64,000 nt of DNA from Rhynchopus euleeides (taxonomy: Eukaryota; Euglenozoa; Diplonemea; Diplonemida; Diplonemidae). Both the position numbers and the translations under genes were made by a program. The stretch lies in NCBI GenBank assembly GCA_963210315.1, contig OY723237.1, forward strand, positions 2,542,001-2,606,000. Reading direction: 5' to 3'. The notes beneath the pieces are model-generated. The model was given only the letters and a program-made list of their open reading frames with translations. It was not told the origin of the DNA and did not search any database. Numbering within the stretch: position 1 is the stretch's first letter; each line of letters starts with the position of its first letter. Shown piece by piece: positions 37,208-46,517 of the stretch.

Positions 37208-38493
37208 TGGTGCCCCTGATTTACCCCATTTTCACTACGCACAAACTACGCAATCTGGGGGGGGGTCTCGCTTTTTGGTCCCCCCCCAGTTTTTTTTGGT
37301 CCCCCTTTCTGTGTGGCTACTGAGACAGGACTGGAGGCACTGCGCTGACCGAGAAAAAAAAATATTGCCAGAACTCACTATGTACCGTCCGAAAGAACAG
37401 GGGAAACACCTGGGCAAGGTTGCCCCATGCCCAGAAACACCTGGGAAGGAAGTGAGCTCCAGGAGCCGCGTAGTACCCCCTACACACTTCTACGAAACAA
37501 CAGCTGCAGAGATGGTCCGGATGCCCCGAAAAAAAACCTACACACACACTCCATCATCCACACTGCACCTAGGAACAACAATGACGAGTGTCGACACGTT
37601 CGACACCGTGTGGAAGGCGTTTGAGACACGCCTTCCTCCCAAACAGGGTCGCAAAAAATCCGAGAGTGAGCGGGACTACAAGAGGCGCGTCCGAGCGATC
37701 TGGAGAGCGCACTCCTTTCTCTGTGGCAAGGACGCAGTCGTGGTTGGGTCGGTGCAGTTCGAACACGGGGAGAACACCTTGGAGATTGCAAGTGATGATA
37801 CGCTCACAGCCTTCAGGGCGATGCAAGGTGCCACCCTGAAGGTGGCCCTCGACATTAAGGCGAGCGTCGACCGAGGGGTCGACGAAAAGCTGAAGAAGGC
37901 GCTGCTGGCACGGGACCCCGCGGGGTATACGGAGGTCACCGCCACACAGGCAACCTCCGCTGACAACGTCCAGGAGACGTTATCAGAGGGGATCACAACG
38001 GCACTAGAGATCTGTGTCACGGGATCCAGGCGCCCACTCTCCCTCGACGGTCTGGGGATTGTTGTTGGGCATGGTGTCGTTACCTGCAGCTGCAAGAAAA
38101 AGATTCCGAGCCACGTCGGAAAATTGAGCAGTACCGATGCATTTCTACGCCACGCAACGAGCTGCAAGACACTGAAGAAGAAGCTGGATCATCCCGACGA
38201 GCTGAAGCAGGCACCGCGCCAAAGGGCACCCCGAAAGACAGCTGCAAAGCCGGCGTCGAAACCCGCACCGAAGGCTGCCAGCGCTGCAGCACCTGAAGAA
38301 CCTGAAGAACCTGCAGCACCTGAAGCGCCTGCACCCGCACTGACCCCGGAACAGCAAGAACTCCTTGAGTTTGGGAACCCGGCAAAGAGACAGAGAACTG
38401 GCTGAGGCCGGAAAAGGGGACCAAAAAATGAGACCCCCCCCCCCCCTTTTCACTACGCACAAACTACGCAATATGGGGTCGTCAGGGGCACCA
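37208..38493 (+). mobile_element. 1,286-bp TIR element coding for a zinc-finger protein
   Basis: Perfect 12-bp inverted termini TGGTGCCCCTGA / TCAGGGGCACCA, flanked by a 6-bp duplication CGGGTC (37202-37207, 38494-38499). Units 1-3 give the uninterrupted target. Inside the ends lies a 32-bp direct repeat (37229-37260, 38447-38478, starting TTTTCACTACGCACAAACTA). Internal to that is an inverted GGGGGTCTC...TTTTTGGTCCCC block (about 37256-37290 and 38415-38446). It encodes one protein and no recognisable DDE transposase, so it may depend on another element. Confidence 0.85.
37581..38405 (+). CDS. Zinc-finger protein of the 1,286-bp element
   Basis: 274 aa from ATG 37581; the frame is open further upstream, with an ATG at 37380, but that part is low-complexity and unlike the rest. 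The N-terminal half is basic and charged (MTSVDTFDTVWKAFETRL, KKSESERDYKRRVRAIWRAH). The middle holds CSCKKK...FLRHATSC, a C-x-C...H-x4-C zinc-knuckle arrangement. The tail is Lys/Ala/Pro then Glu/Pro rich and ends in a basic AKRQRTG, which could be a nuclear signal. It is the only gene of its element, so it may bind the termini. I do not recognise the family and see no catalytic DDE motif. A similar C-x2-C...H-x4-C tail and Lys/Ala tract occur in the two proteins of the CACGGTG element. Confidence 0.6.
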   Translation: MTSVDTFDTVWKAFETRLPPKQGRKKSESERDYKRRVRAIWRAHSFLCGKDAVVVGSVQFEHGENTLEIASDDTLTAFRAMQGATLKVALDIKASVDRGVDEKLKKALLARDPAGYTEVTATQATSADNVQETLSEGITTALEICVTGSRRPLSLDGLGIVVGHGVVTCSCKKKIPSHVGKLSSTDAFLRHATSCKTLKKKLDHPDELKQAPRQRAPRKTAAKPASKPAPKAASAAAPEEPEEPAAPEAPAPALTPEQQELLEFGNPAKRQRTG

Positions 38494-39164
38494 CGGGTCA
38501 CCACAATTTGAAGTGCCGGGCAGGCAGTGCCGACAATGTTCTTTCGCCGGCAACTGCATTTTTTTCCGGAAAAATGTGTGTTCTTTGCGAGAATACGACG
38601 CGTTGCGTTCGGAACAGTTCACCATAAAAAAAAATCTTGAAAAAGTCGTAGTAGAAGACACTTTGCCCAGGTAATAACCCAAAGTGCCCAGATCCCAAAA
38701 AAATCCCGATTTCCGGAAATTTCCGTTTTTTCCAAGTTTCGCACTCGCAACAAACATTTGCCCTTTGGCGTGCCCATTTTTGTCTCCGGCGTTCGTGGAA
38801 AGAACTGCGACATCCGAGTTCACCATAAAAAAAATCGGGCAAAAATTCCGAGTAGAAAGTGCCTGAGTGCCAGTGGCCAAAAAAATCTGAGTTATCTACA
38901 CATATATGTGTAGATAACTCCTAAAGGGTTAAATAGGGCGTTTTTGGGGGTTTTTTGGCCGTTTTTTTCGGCTAGAAGGCCAAAAGAGGTCATCTCCGGG
39001 GACGCACAGTGTCTGTACATGACGTAGGTGACTGAAAAAATCCTATTTTCAGCACCCGTTGTTCGCCAGCGGTTTTTTGCAAGTGAGTCCTGATAGCAAA
39101 CAGCCCAGAACTCATAATATTAAATATAGGCCCCCAAAACTCATAATATTAAATATAACTCATA

Positions 39165-39273
39165 GGGGGCCCTCGCTACCAGTCACTGTGAGTCACGAGT
39201 CGTCAGTTTTCAGCCAAGCATGGCTGACTTCTCACTTTTTCTCACTCAGTCACACTTGGTAGCGAGGGCCCCC
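39165..39273. mobile_element. 109-bp MITE, copy 1
   Basis: Inverted ends of about 17 bp, GGGGGCCCTCGCTACCA and TGGTAGCGAGGGCCCCC, with ATA on both sides (39162-39164, 39274-39276). The same 109-bp sequence recurs at 63505-63613 with different flanks. A 3-bp duplication fits PIF/Harbinger-type MITEs, though that superfamily prefers TWA. Confidence 0.85.
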
Positions 39274-39455
39274 ATAGGAGGATTCTTCATATTCCTGGAT
39301 TTCCCGAATTTCCTGAATTTCCCCCGGCCCCTTAGGCGGTTTCAGGGCGGACAGGGCGGACATGCCCGGACCCGGAAATCCGGGTGTCCGGATGTCCGGG
39401 TCCAATTTTGACCCCCCCCCCCCCCCCCCCCCCTAGGGGGGGTCAAATGGGGGTG

Positions 39456-39795
39456 ACAAACACGATTTTTCAAAAAACCGGCGCAGAGGCCCCAAAGCCC
39501 CCGTAAACCCTCCAAACCCCCCCAGATCGGTCCGGAAACCCATCGAACCCCACTTTTCCACCATTCCGGGCACCTCAGGTGCCCGAATTGGGGTACCTAA
39601 ATTTTGTGCCACCGTTTGGTACCGTACAGTGCCACTGTGTGGGAGGTTGGAAAAGAAAATGCCCCAACACACCACATCTGAGGGTTGCAATGCATGTTGC
39701 TTGCCAACCACGTCATCCGGTGGGTGTCAGGCGCTATGTAGGTGGCATCAGCCAGGTCTTCGATGTGTTCTGGCTTGTATATGTACCTCCCTGCC
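39456..39795. repeat. Left arm of 340-bp inverted repeat
   Basis: Pairs with 40214-40553 around a 418-bp loop, with identity that looks well above 95 percent by eye. The loop (39796-40213) has no gene I can support. A transcript would form a 340-bp duplex, or this may be an inner element that has duplicated in inverted orientation. Confidence 0.85.
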
Positions 39796-40213
39796 TGCGG
39801 CACAGGCACTGCCTTTGTCCCCCACACCAGCCACAGAGAGCGTATTGTACTCGGTCCACGGTTGCTGATTCATTGTGATGCGTTGTATCCTCGAGTGAAC
39901 GTCACACACTAGTGACACCACCACCCGCCATCCGAGAGCTGTATTGACTTTGCGCGCTTCCGTTGCATTCACCTCGCCACGCATATTGCACTGTTCAGTA
40001 CCAGTGCTCTTGGGCCAGGCAAAGTAGACCGCAGCAAGTACCAATTCTGGCACAATGGGTACCACGACAGCGCACTTCGTGTGTTCCCGGAATGTACAGC
40101 TCGTGTTGCAACAGTCGTTGTCAACACATCCCGGTTGTGGAGCACTGCTGCACAGGAATCACACGACCATCTGGACTTGTTCCGTACCTACAGGCAGCCT
40201 CCCGGTGCATGGT

Positions 40214-40553
40214 GGCAGGGAGGTACATATACAAGCCAGAACTCATCGAAGACCTGGCTAATGCCACCTACATAGCGCCTGACACCCACCGGATGACGTG
40301 GTTGGCAAGCAACATGCATTGCAACCCTCAGATGTGGTGTGTTGGGGCATTTTCTTTTCCAACCTCCCACACAGTGGCACTGTCCGGTACCAAACGGTGG
40401 CACAAAATTTAGGTACCCCAATTCGGGCACCTGAGGTGCCCGGAATGGTGGAAAAGTGGGGTTCGATGGGTTTCCGGACCGATCTGGGGGGGTTTGGAGG
40501 GTTTACGGGGGCTTTGGGGCCTCTGCGCCGGTTTTTTGAAAAATCGTGTTTGT
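40214..40553. repeat. Right arm of 340-bp inverted repeat
   Basis: Reverse complement of 39456-39795, from GGCAGGGAGGTACATATACA to AAATCGTGTTTGT. Confidence 0.85.
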
Positions 40554-42152
40554 CCACGTAAAAGGGTGGCATTTGACCCCCCCTACCCCCCCCCCGGACA
40601 TTTCCCGAATTTCCCGCCCGGACATGTCCGGGCGGACATCCGGACATCCAGAAATGTCCGCCCCGGACAGGGCGGACATTTTCTGGTGTCCGGATGTCCG
40701 GGCGGACATGTCCGGACCCGGAAATTCGGGAAATCCAATTTTGACCCCCCCCCCCGGACATGTCCGGCCAGGACCTCAATAGTTTGATTTTTGGTCCAGA
40801 AAATAGTTTGAAAATTTTTGAAATCTGGGTGCCCAAATTTTTTGCTCCTAAGACCGGCGATTTGTAGGGGGACCCTTTCGAATTTTTTTTTGGGGAAGGG
40901 TAAATTGAACGTTTTTGGCCAAATGAAGCCACTGCGACCATTCCCGGGCCTCGGAAATCAGATTTTTGCCCCTCAAATGCGGTGCCGGTCCGGACAAAAA
41001 ATCGAAAAAATCGTGAAAAATGGCCCATTTTCCCCAGCCAAGAATGGGCCAAAAATGCCCCCGGACACCCCCAGAGACATGTCCTAATCCGGGGTGCCAG
41101 TCGGGGGGACCTTTCGAATTTTTTTTCGAGGAGGTCAATTGAACGTTTTTGGACATCTGAGGCCACTGCGACCATTCCCAGGCCTCGGAAATGAGATTTT
41201 TGGCCCTCAAATGGGGTACCGGTCCCCACGAAAATTCCGAAAAAATCATGAAAATCGAAAGGTCCCACGCACCAAATTCTGCCCAAAAATCGTCAAAAAT
41301 GGACATGTCATACGCAGCAAGGGGGCAAACCACTCCCCAATGCTCAATGATTCCACGGCAAGCCAGATTTTCTGATCAATTGGTTTGTTTGAGCATGTTC
41401 CTGGCCCTTGTTTGGAAAGGAGATGACCCCTGGCTGGAGAGGACGGTTGTGCTCGACCGGACGGAGAGAGAACCTTCTCCATAACCACCTCCACTCCACA
41501 ATGCCACAAGTGGCAGGAAGGCCGGGTGTTACAGGCCTCAACCAGGGTTCCAAGGCTCTCCACTTCCTGGCTGCGTCAGGGATCACCGGGTACAGCGAGC
41601 AGGATTACCTGTCCTGACACCCCAGCATGTACCACCGGAAGAACCCGAAACAGCAGCCCCCCCCTCATGGGGGTTGCAAGAGGCACGGAAATCGTTCAAA
41701 TCGGACCAAGTCCGAAAATTCGGCACTTTCTTGGGTACAAATTGCGGTCCGAAATTTTCCGATTTTTTGAAAAAAGGCTAATTCTGTAAGGGGGACCTTT
41801 TCGAATTTTTTTTTCGGGCACTTTTTCCACAAGGAAATGTCCGCCCTGTCCGCTACTGTCCACTACCGATTTCAAGGATCCTCCATAATACTGTTGTAGT
41901 AAGTGGGTTGTTATATTGTAATATTCGGGACCACTCCCGGAAAGTGGAATTTCATTTATTTTATTACAAAAATTACATTACAACCATACATCCTACTCTG
42001 GTTGAGTCTGGCAGAGTTCCGCAGACTTTTTTTTGCGCTAACCAGGCTCCTGGTCTCTAGCAAAGAAGACTGTTGGCAGCGCATGTGTTCACCCATGTAC
42101 CCCACAGGTAACGAACCAGCGCACAAACAAAAAACTACCGCTTGTGCGCAAT

Positions 42153-43226
42153 ATGTCTACCCGCTCTCTCTTCAAGGCGAAGGAGATTGAGTGGGAGTCG
42201 CTGAGAGTCACGAAGGTGCCGGCATTCATGCAGGAGTTCCTCTGCGCTCCGGAGGTCGTGAAGTGTGTGTTCCCGGAGTGTGATACTGAGCACGAGGGTG
42301 AAGGATGCCTCAACTGTCGTTCCTGCGGACACCGCGCGGCGGTTTCGTGCCTCGATGCCTTTGTTCCCTCCTCCTGTTACGGGGAGTTCGTCAAGGGGAT
42401 GGAGGACAAGGACTGGATGTGCCCGGTGTGTTGCTGGGTAGCCAGTCACGCCAAACCGGAAGGGGACGCAGACGCTGCGTCTCCCAAGGTGGGCAACAAG
42501 GCAACGAGCAGCGGGGACGCCCCCTCTCGTACCGCCCCCAAGCAGACCGACGCTGTCAGCATGGAGGCCCGCCTCGACTCCTTCCTGGAGCCGGATGACG
42601 GCGTGCGCTACGAGCTTCTCGAGTTGCACCGCCGCATCGCCATCCTCGAGGAAGAAAAGAAGAAGGCGAAGGAGGTAGCCACGGGCTCCTCCCTCCCGAG
42701 TGACTTTGACCCCTTCCGCGCCGTCACCTGGATCCCCGTGCTGGGCAACGAACTGGGCCAGGCCCTCCTCCGGGCCAAGCTCGCCATCGCGATGGACGAG
42801 GCCAGCCTCGGAGGAAGGGACAAGGGGCTCGCCTACAGACTCCACCGGCGCAGTTTCGAGAGACTCGACAGACTGCTGGAGGGCACCCTCCAGTCCCCCC
42901 CGAACTCCTCCACCTTCCAGGCTTTCCACGAAGTCTGCGTGGAACTCACGGCTTTCGGGTTGGGGGGCACGGCAGCCATCAGGGTCAGCTATGAGGAGCT
43001 GGCCCTCCCCGAGGACTACAAGGGCTTCTCGGGGGAGAAACAGCGCCGCATGGCTCGGCAGGCTGTAAAGACGGGGGAGGGGGAGAAGCCGTCCGACTCT
43101 ACCTTTCCTGGTCGTGATCAGTCCGCCAGCAGGTACGAGCCCTACAGCCCCGACAACAGGGGCAAGACGAGCGCCTCCCCCTCCTCCAAGTACGCCGGAC
43201 GTAAGGCGGGAAAGGGTTTCCGGTAG
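42153..43226 (+). CDS. gag: Gag-like protein of truncated DIRS-order element
   Basis: 357 aa from the first ATG of the frame. Residues 38-93 form a cysteine/histidine-rich finger (C38 x4 C43, H47, C55 x2 C58, C66, WMCPVC at 89-93) of PHD/RING-like spacing. This is shared with the Gag of the element at 58557 and presumably is for nucleic acid or protein binding. A coiled-coil-like EEEKKKAKE segment follows, then a helical region (about 180-300) and a basic Ser/Lys-rich tail (YAGRKAGKGFR), as expected for particle-forming Gag proteins. The gene ends 11 bp before the recombinase frame. The name rests on position and the shared finger, not on a database match. Confidence 0.7.
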   Translation: MSTRSLFKAKEIEWESLRVTKVPAFMQEFLCAPEVVKCVFPECDTEHEGEGCLNCRSCGHRAAVSCLDAFVPSSCYGEFVKGMEDKDWMCPVCCWVASHAKPEGDADAASPKVGNKATSSGDAPSRTAPKQTDAVSMEARLDSFLEPDDGVRYELLELHRRIAILEEEKKKAKEVATGSSLPSDFDPFRAVTWIPVLGNELGQALLRAKLAIAMDEASLGGRDKGLAYRLHRRSFERLDRLLEGTLQSPPNSSTFQAFHEVCVELTAFGLGGTAAIRVSYEELALPEDYKGFSGEKQRRMARQAVKTGEGEKPSDSTFPGRDQSASRYEPYSPDNRGKTSASPSSKYAGRKAGKGFR

Positions 43227-43237
43227 ACGCTACCAAG

Positions 43238-44170
43238 GTGACTCCCCCCCTCGGCCTTCCCCTCCCGACATCCCTATATCCCCTCTGGGAGGACTCCCTC
43301 CCTGCAGTATGCACCAGAAAAACAGAGACAATTATCCCTCAAGAAGTCCCCGATCTACTCCATTCCACTCTCCTCCGAATGAAGGGCTGTTATGCATCCC
43401 AAGCCCCCCTCCTCTCGGTCCTCAAACACTCGGAGGACTTCAGGAAGCTTGTGGCCACCTCCCACCCCGAAATTCCCCCCGAGCTGGCACGCCTGATGTG
43501 GGTCGAGAAGAAGATTACCAAGGGAGAGTATCGCCTATCCAGCGCTCGGCAAGCACTCACGTATTTCAGGATGGCGTCGATAAAGCCCCTGGAAGCATAC
43601 AGCAGAGCTCTCCTCCGGGGAGGAAACGAATTCGAGCGCCTGCAGCAGATCAGGGAGAAGACCCCCCCCTTTCAATCCATCAAGAAGGTCGCCGAAGGCG
43701 GCTCCTCCCACCTCCACGAAGCCCTAGCGGTGCAGTTGGCGACGGCGTCGAGATACATCGACCTGGCGCGCATCAAGGAGCACCACGTGGAGACCACCCC
43801 AGAGGGACTTCTTCTCAACTTTGTAGGGGGAAAAACGGACAGGAGCAGCACAGGCCAACCCATCATTCTCCCCCCAACGTGCAGGGCCAGCAAGATACTC
43901 CTAAGGCGCAAAGCAGCAACAGCCCCCCAACTGTTCCTCTTCCCAACGATTACATACAACACATATCATGCGTTCCTGAAGATGCACCTGAATGTGTCGA
44001 CTCACGCCATCAGACACGCAGCTCTGACACATGTAGCCCTGCAGGTGTCCGAGGAGGCTGCCCAGGCGCTGGGCCGACACCGCACGGTGTCTCCGACCAG
44101 GGGCTACACACCACGAGTAACGTGGGCTCCGGCACTCAAGTCAGTGGAAGCGACACGGTCGCTCCTCTGA
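43238..44170 (+). CDS. Tyrosine recombinase of truncated element
   Basis: This enzyme class inserts the circular DNA of DIRS-order elements in place of a DDE integrase. The frame is open from 43238 and its first ATG is 43379 (263 aa), so the true start is unsure. Catalytic landmarks in order: ATASRYIDLARI (first Arg), HAIRHAALTH (H-x-x-R), LGRHRTV (H/W position), then a Tyr in RGYTPR as candidate nucleophile. The N-terminal half (LLRMKGCYASQAPLL...) would be the core-binding domain. The gene looks complete even though the element is cut just behind it. Confidence 0.75.
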   Translation: MTPPLGLPLPTSLYPLWEDSLPAVCTRKTETIIPQEVPDLLHSTLLRMKGCYASQAPLLSVLKHSEDFRKLVATSHPEIPPELARLMWVEKKITKGEYRLSSARQALTYFRMASIKPLEAYSRALLRGGNEFERLQQIREKTPPFQSIKKVAEGGSSHLHEALAVQLATASRYIDLARIKEHHVETTPEGLLLNFVGGKTDRSSTGQPIILPPTCRASKILLRRKAATAPQLFLFPTITYNTYHAFLKMHLNVSTHAIRHAALTHVALQVSEEAAQALGRHRTVSPTRGYTPRVTWAPALKSVEATRSLL

Positions 44171-44490
44171 ACTTAAAACCGTTCTCGCTGTACGACTACG
44201 CCAGCTGCTGGATCGAGCGGACGTCGGGCGTTTCCGCCCCCAAAGCTTCCTACGAGGGAGTTATCGACCCTGCCCCGGTACGACCGGTGGACCACATCCT
44301 CCTGCTGTCAGACTTCCCCTTCCTGAAGGAAAATTGGGAATGGATCACCGCCGACTTCTTGCACAAGGTGGTGCCACCCCATGCCTACTGCTTTGGCCCC
44401 CGCAACGGGCCTCTGGAAAGCCACGTCCCCGAACTCACCCAGGGCTCCATTGCCTCCCCCTGCCCGCGCCACAGAAGCTTCCTGGTGTGA
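44171..44490 (+). pseudogene. 5' stub of a reverse transcriptase ORF
   Basis: A frame running LKPFSLYDYASCWIERTSGV to DFLHKVVPPHAYCFG. The FSLYDYASCWIERTSGV start matches MSLYDESVGVLRRQSRGV at the start of the intact RT ORF (60793 on), so this is the same gene's N-terminus. It stops at a TGA supplied by the fold-back sequence. All catalytic parts are missing. Confidence 0.55.
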
Positions 44491-46517
44491 TCGCCAAGAA
44501 CCCCACAGACGTGTACAATGGCCTCGTCGCGGACCCGTCAAAGTTCGCCGCCTCTGCCGATGATATGTCCCATGACGACGAGCTGGACGCCAGGAGGTGT
44601 GCGACAGGCGGCTCCGGGTCGAGCAGGTCATCATGAAACCTGCACGCTGGGGCCAGCTCGACGGCCAGCAGCGTCCCGGGGACGCTCAGGACGCCGCCAC
44701 GTACCTGCACACCGTCCGGATGTTGCTGGGCGGGGCGGACTCGGGTTGAGCTGATCAACCACCTAGATGCGATGTTGTTTTTCTGCTTCTGACTGTCACG
44801 TTCTGGGCGACGCTGGGGTACTCTGCTGCCCTCGCCTTCCGCACAGAGACTGGTAGCTTACGTCAACAAAACGCAAGCATGCCATTCCCATGGCACAAAA
44901 AGGGTGCCGAGAAGGGCATCCCGAGCACCGGAAACGGAGCTTCTAACGAGACATGAAAGGCGGAGAGCCGCTGTTCCCGTAAGGCGGCGCGGACTACTAC
45001 ATCGCGGGGTTTTCACGGGGGCAAGCCGAGCGGGGCGCGCAAGAGAGGGAACTACTGACCTCCACGCGGAATGCCCGACAGGGGCGCCTCAGAAGAGACC
45101 CGTAAACACGCATCCGCGCAACCTGACCCCGGTCAGGCCAGAATCACTGGCTGACTGGGCTGACTTTTGTGGACTTTTCTTGGACTTTTGTAGACTTTTG
45201 TGGACTTTTGTTGACTTTTCTTTGACTTTTTCTTGACTTTTTTTGAGCTGTTGACTTTTTTTTGACTTTTTCTTGACTTTTCCTTGACTTTTTTGAGTTT
45301 TTTTTGACTTTTTCGAGTCTGGCAGACTTTTTTAAAAAGTCAAGAAAAAGTCAAAAAAAAGTCAAGAAAAAGTCAAAAATCGAGGTCCCCGACCAAAAGT
45401 CTGGCAGACTCTGCCAGACTATGATGTATGTGGGTACGAAATAGGGGCCTATTTCGTTAAAAAAATGATTCTGGGAAAACCCTTCTCCCACCTCTCTCCC
45501 GGGCATTTCTCCCAAGGGGGAGAAATTAAATAAAAAAAGTTTCTCGGAAGTTTTTGCCTCAGGTGGGAAGGGGTTCTGAAGGAGAAGGACAGCACCCTCT
45601 CGTAAAATTGATACCACCACGCTTCGCACGGAGCGGAAATAACCCAAAGAAGCGAGATCTGAACCTGAGGACCGTCGGAGCTATTGCCGGCATCAGGCCG
45701 ATGTACCTCTTGAGCATGCTGTCTCAAGGTGCACGTTGTCTGTATGTGGTGTTCGACTATGAAGCGGTCTCGGGGACGAGGCTGACCAATGTTGACTACC
45801 GTGGCCTCCGGCGGCTGGGGGGCTCTGCCCCCCAGACCCCCCTGTGACCTGTGAAGTCTGTCCAACAGGAACTAACGAGCGCATGTGACCGTGCCCTTCC
45901 TTCTCGAGAACGGGTATCGGCGACGGTCCGTGATCCTGTTTTGGGTTCGTCACCAACTCCCGAAGTACTCACTGATTGCCGCAAAACTTCCATTTTGCAG
46001 CCGCGAACCGCGAAATGGGCCCCTTGCGCCAAACATATATAGTACCCTGCCGCTGGTCTGGACCCTTGAGGCAATTTGTCTGAGGGGCCGATGTTGCATG
46101 ATTTCGCGCGCGCGAAGCGCGCGCGAAAAAATTTTGAGGCGGCAATTTTACCCCTTTCTCCCACAGTCTCTGAGGAAGGTGGGAGATAGCGAACACCCTG
46201 CTTTCAGTCAACAAAAAAAGCAGTCCGTCTGTTGTGTCTAGAGGACAGGGTGTGATGCGTTGGATCAACGAAGGGGGCTGGGCGCCCCACCCACAACCCC
46301 CCCATACCCACGCCCCCCAAGCCCCCAGCTGCTGCCGTGGTGCCGTTGTGCTTTGTGTGCCCACCCGACGAGCAAAGCCTGCTTCTGTTTTCTAATCCGT
46401 GTTCTGCTTCCACCCTGCCAGAGCCACCCCGTCTGCTTCTTCGTGCCAGCACTCCTGCATGCACTGCCCACACCACACCACACACCCTTCGCAGTTGTGG
46501 ATACCTACAGAGCACAC

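Larger units (their letters stand above)
36497..38928. mobile_element. piggyBac-like element, copy 4, interrupted
   Basis: The same element, split by the 1,286-bp TIR element at 37208-38493. Removing that and one 6-bp duplication gives back 1,140 bp exactly. TTAA lies at 36493-36496 and 38929-38932. Confidence 0.75.
39277..41884. mobile_element. 2,608-bp non-autonomous element
   Basis: Begins GGAGGATTC and ends GGATCCTCC (short imperfect inverted termini), with ATA duplicated at 39274-39276 and 41885-41887. Units 1-3 show the uninterrupted ACTCATAATACTG. Contents: a poly-C run (39412-39433); two 340-bp inverted arms; clusters of CCGGACATGTCCGGGCGGAC words (39338-39405, 40600-40765); and a direct repeat of about 125 bp (40868-40996 and 41104-41228). 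No protein gene is supported; the long minus-strand frame 40258-41286 is composed of these repeats. The 109-bp MITE inserted at its left ATA. Confidence 0.75.
42035..44480 (+). mobile_element. Truncated DIRS-order retrotransposon
   Basis: Holds a Gag-type gene, a tyrosine recombinase and the first few dozen codons of a reverse transcriptase ORF, in the same order as the complete element at 56778. The left junction falls in the T run of the fold-back arm. The right junction falls in CTTCCTGGTGTGAT, shared with the fold-back core. No split repeats are visible. Protein identity to the second element is low, so it is another family. Confidence 0.8.
42005..45420. mobile_element. Fold-back element, copy 4, partly replaced
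   Basis: Only the first 30 bp of the left end and the part right of about 44481 remain. The left arm and the first third of the core are replaced by a truncated retrotransposon (42035-44480). The right arm is complete. Confidence 0.6.

Noticed and set aside
40258..41286. 342-codon minus-strand frame in the 2.6-kb element
   Set aside because: Built from direct and inverted repeats and GGACATGTCC clusters, so open by composition.
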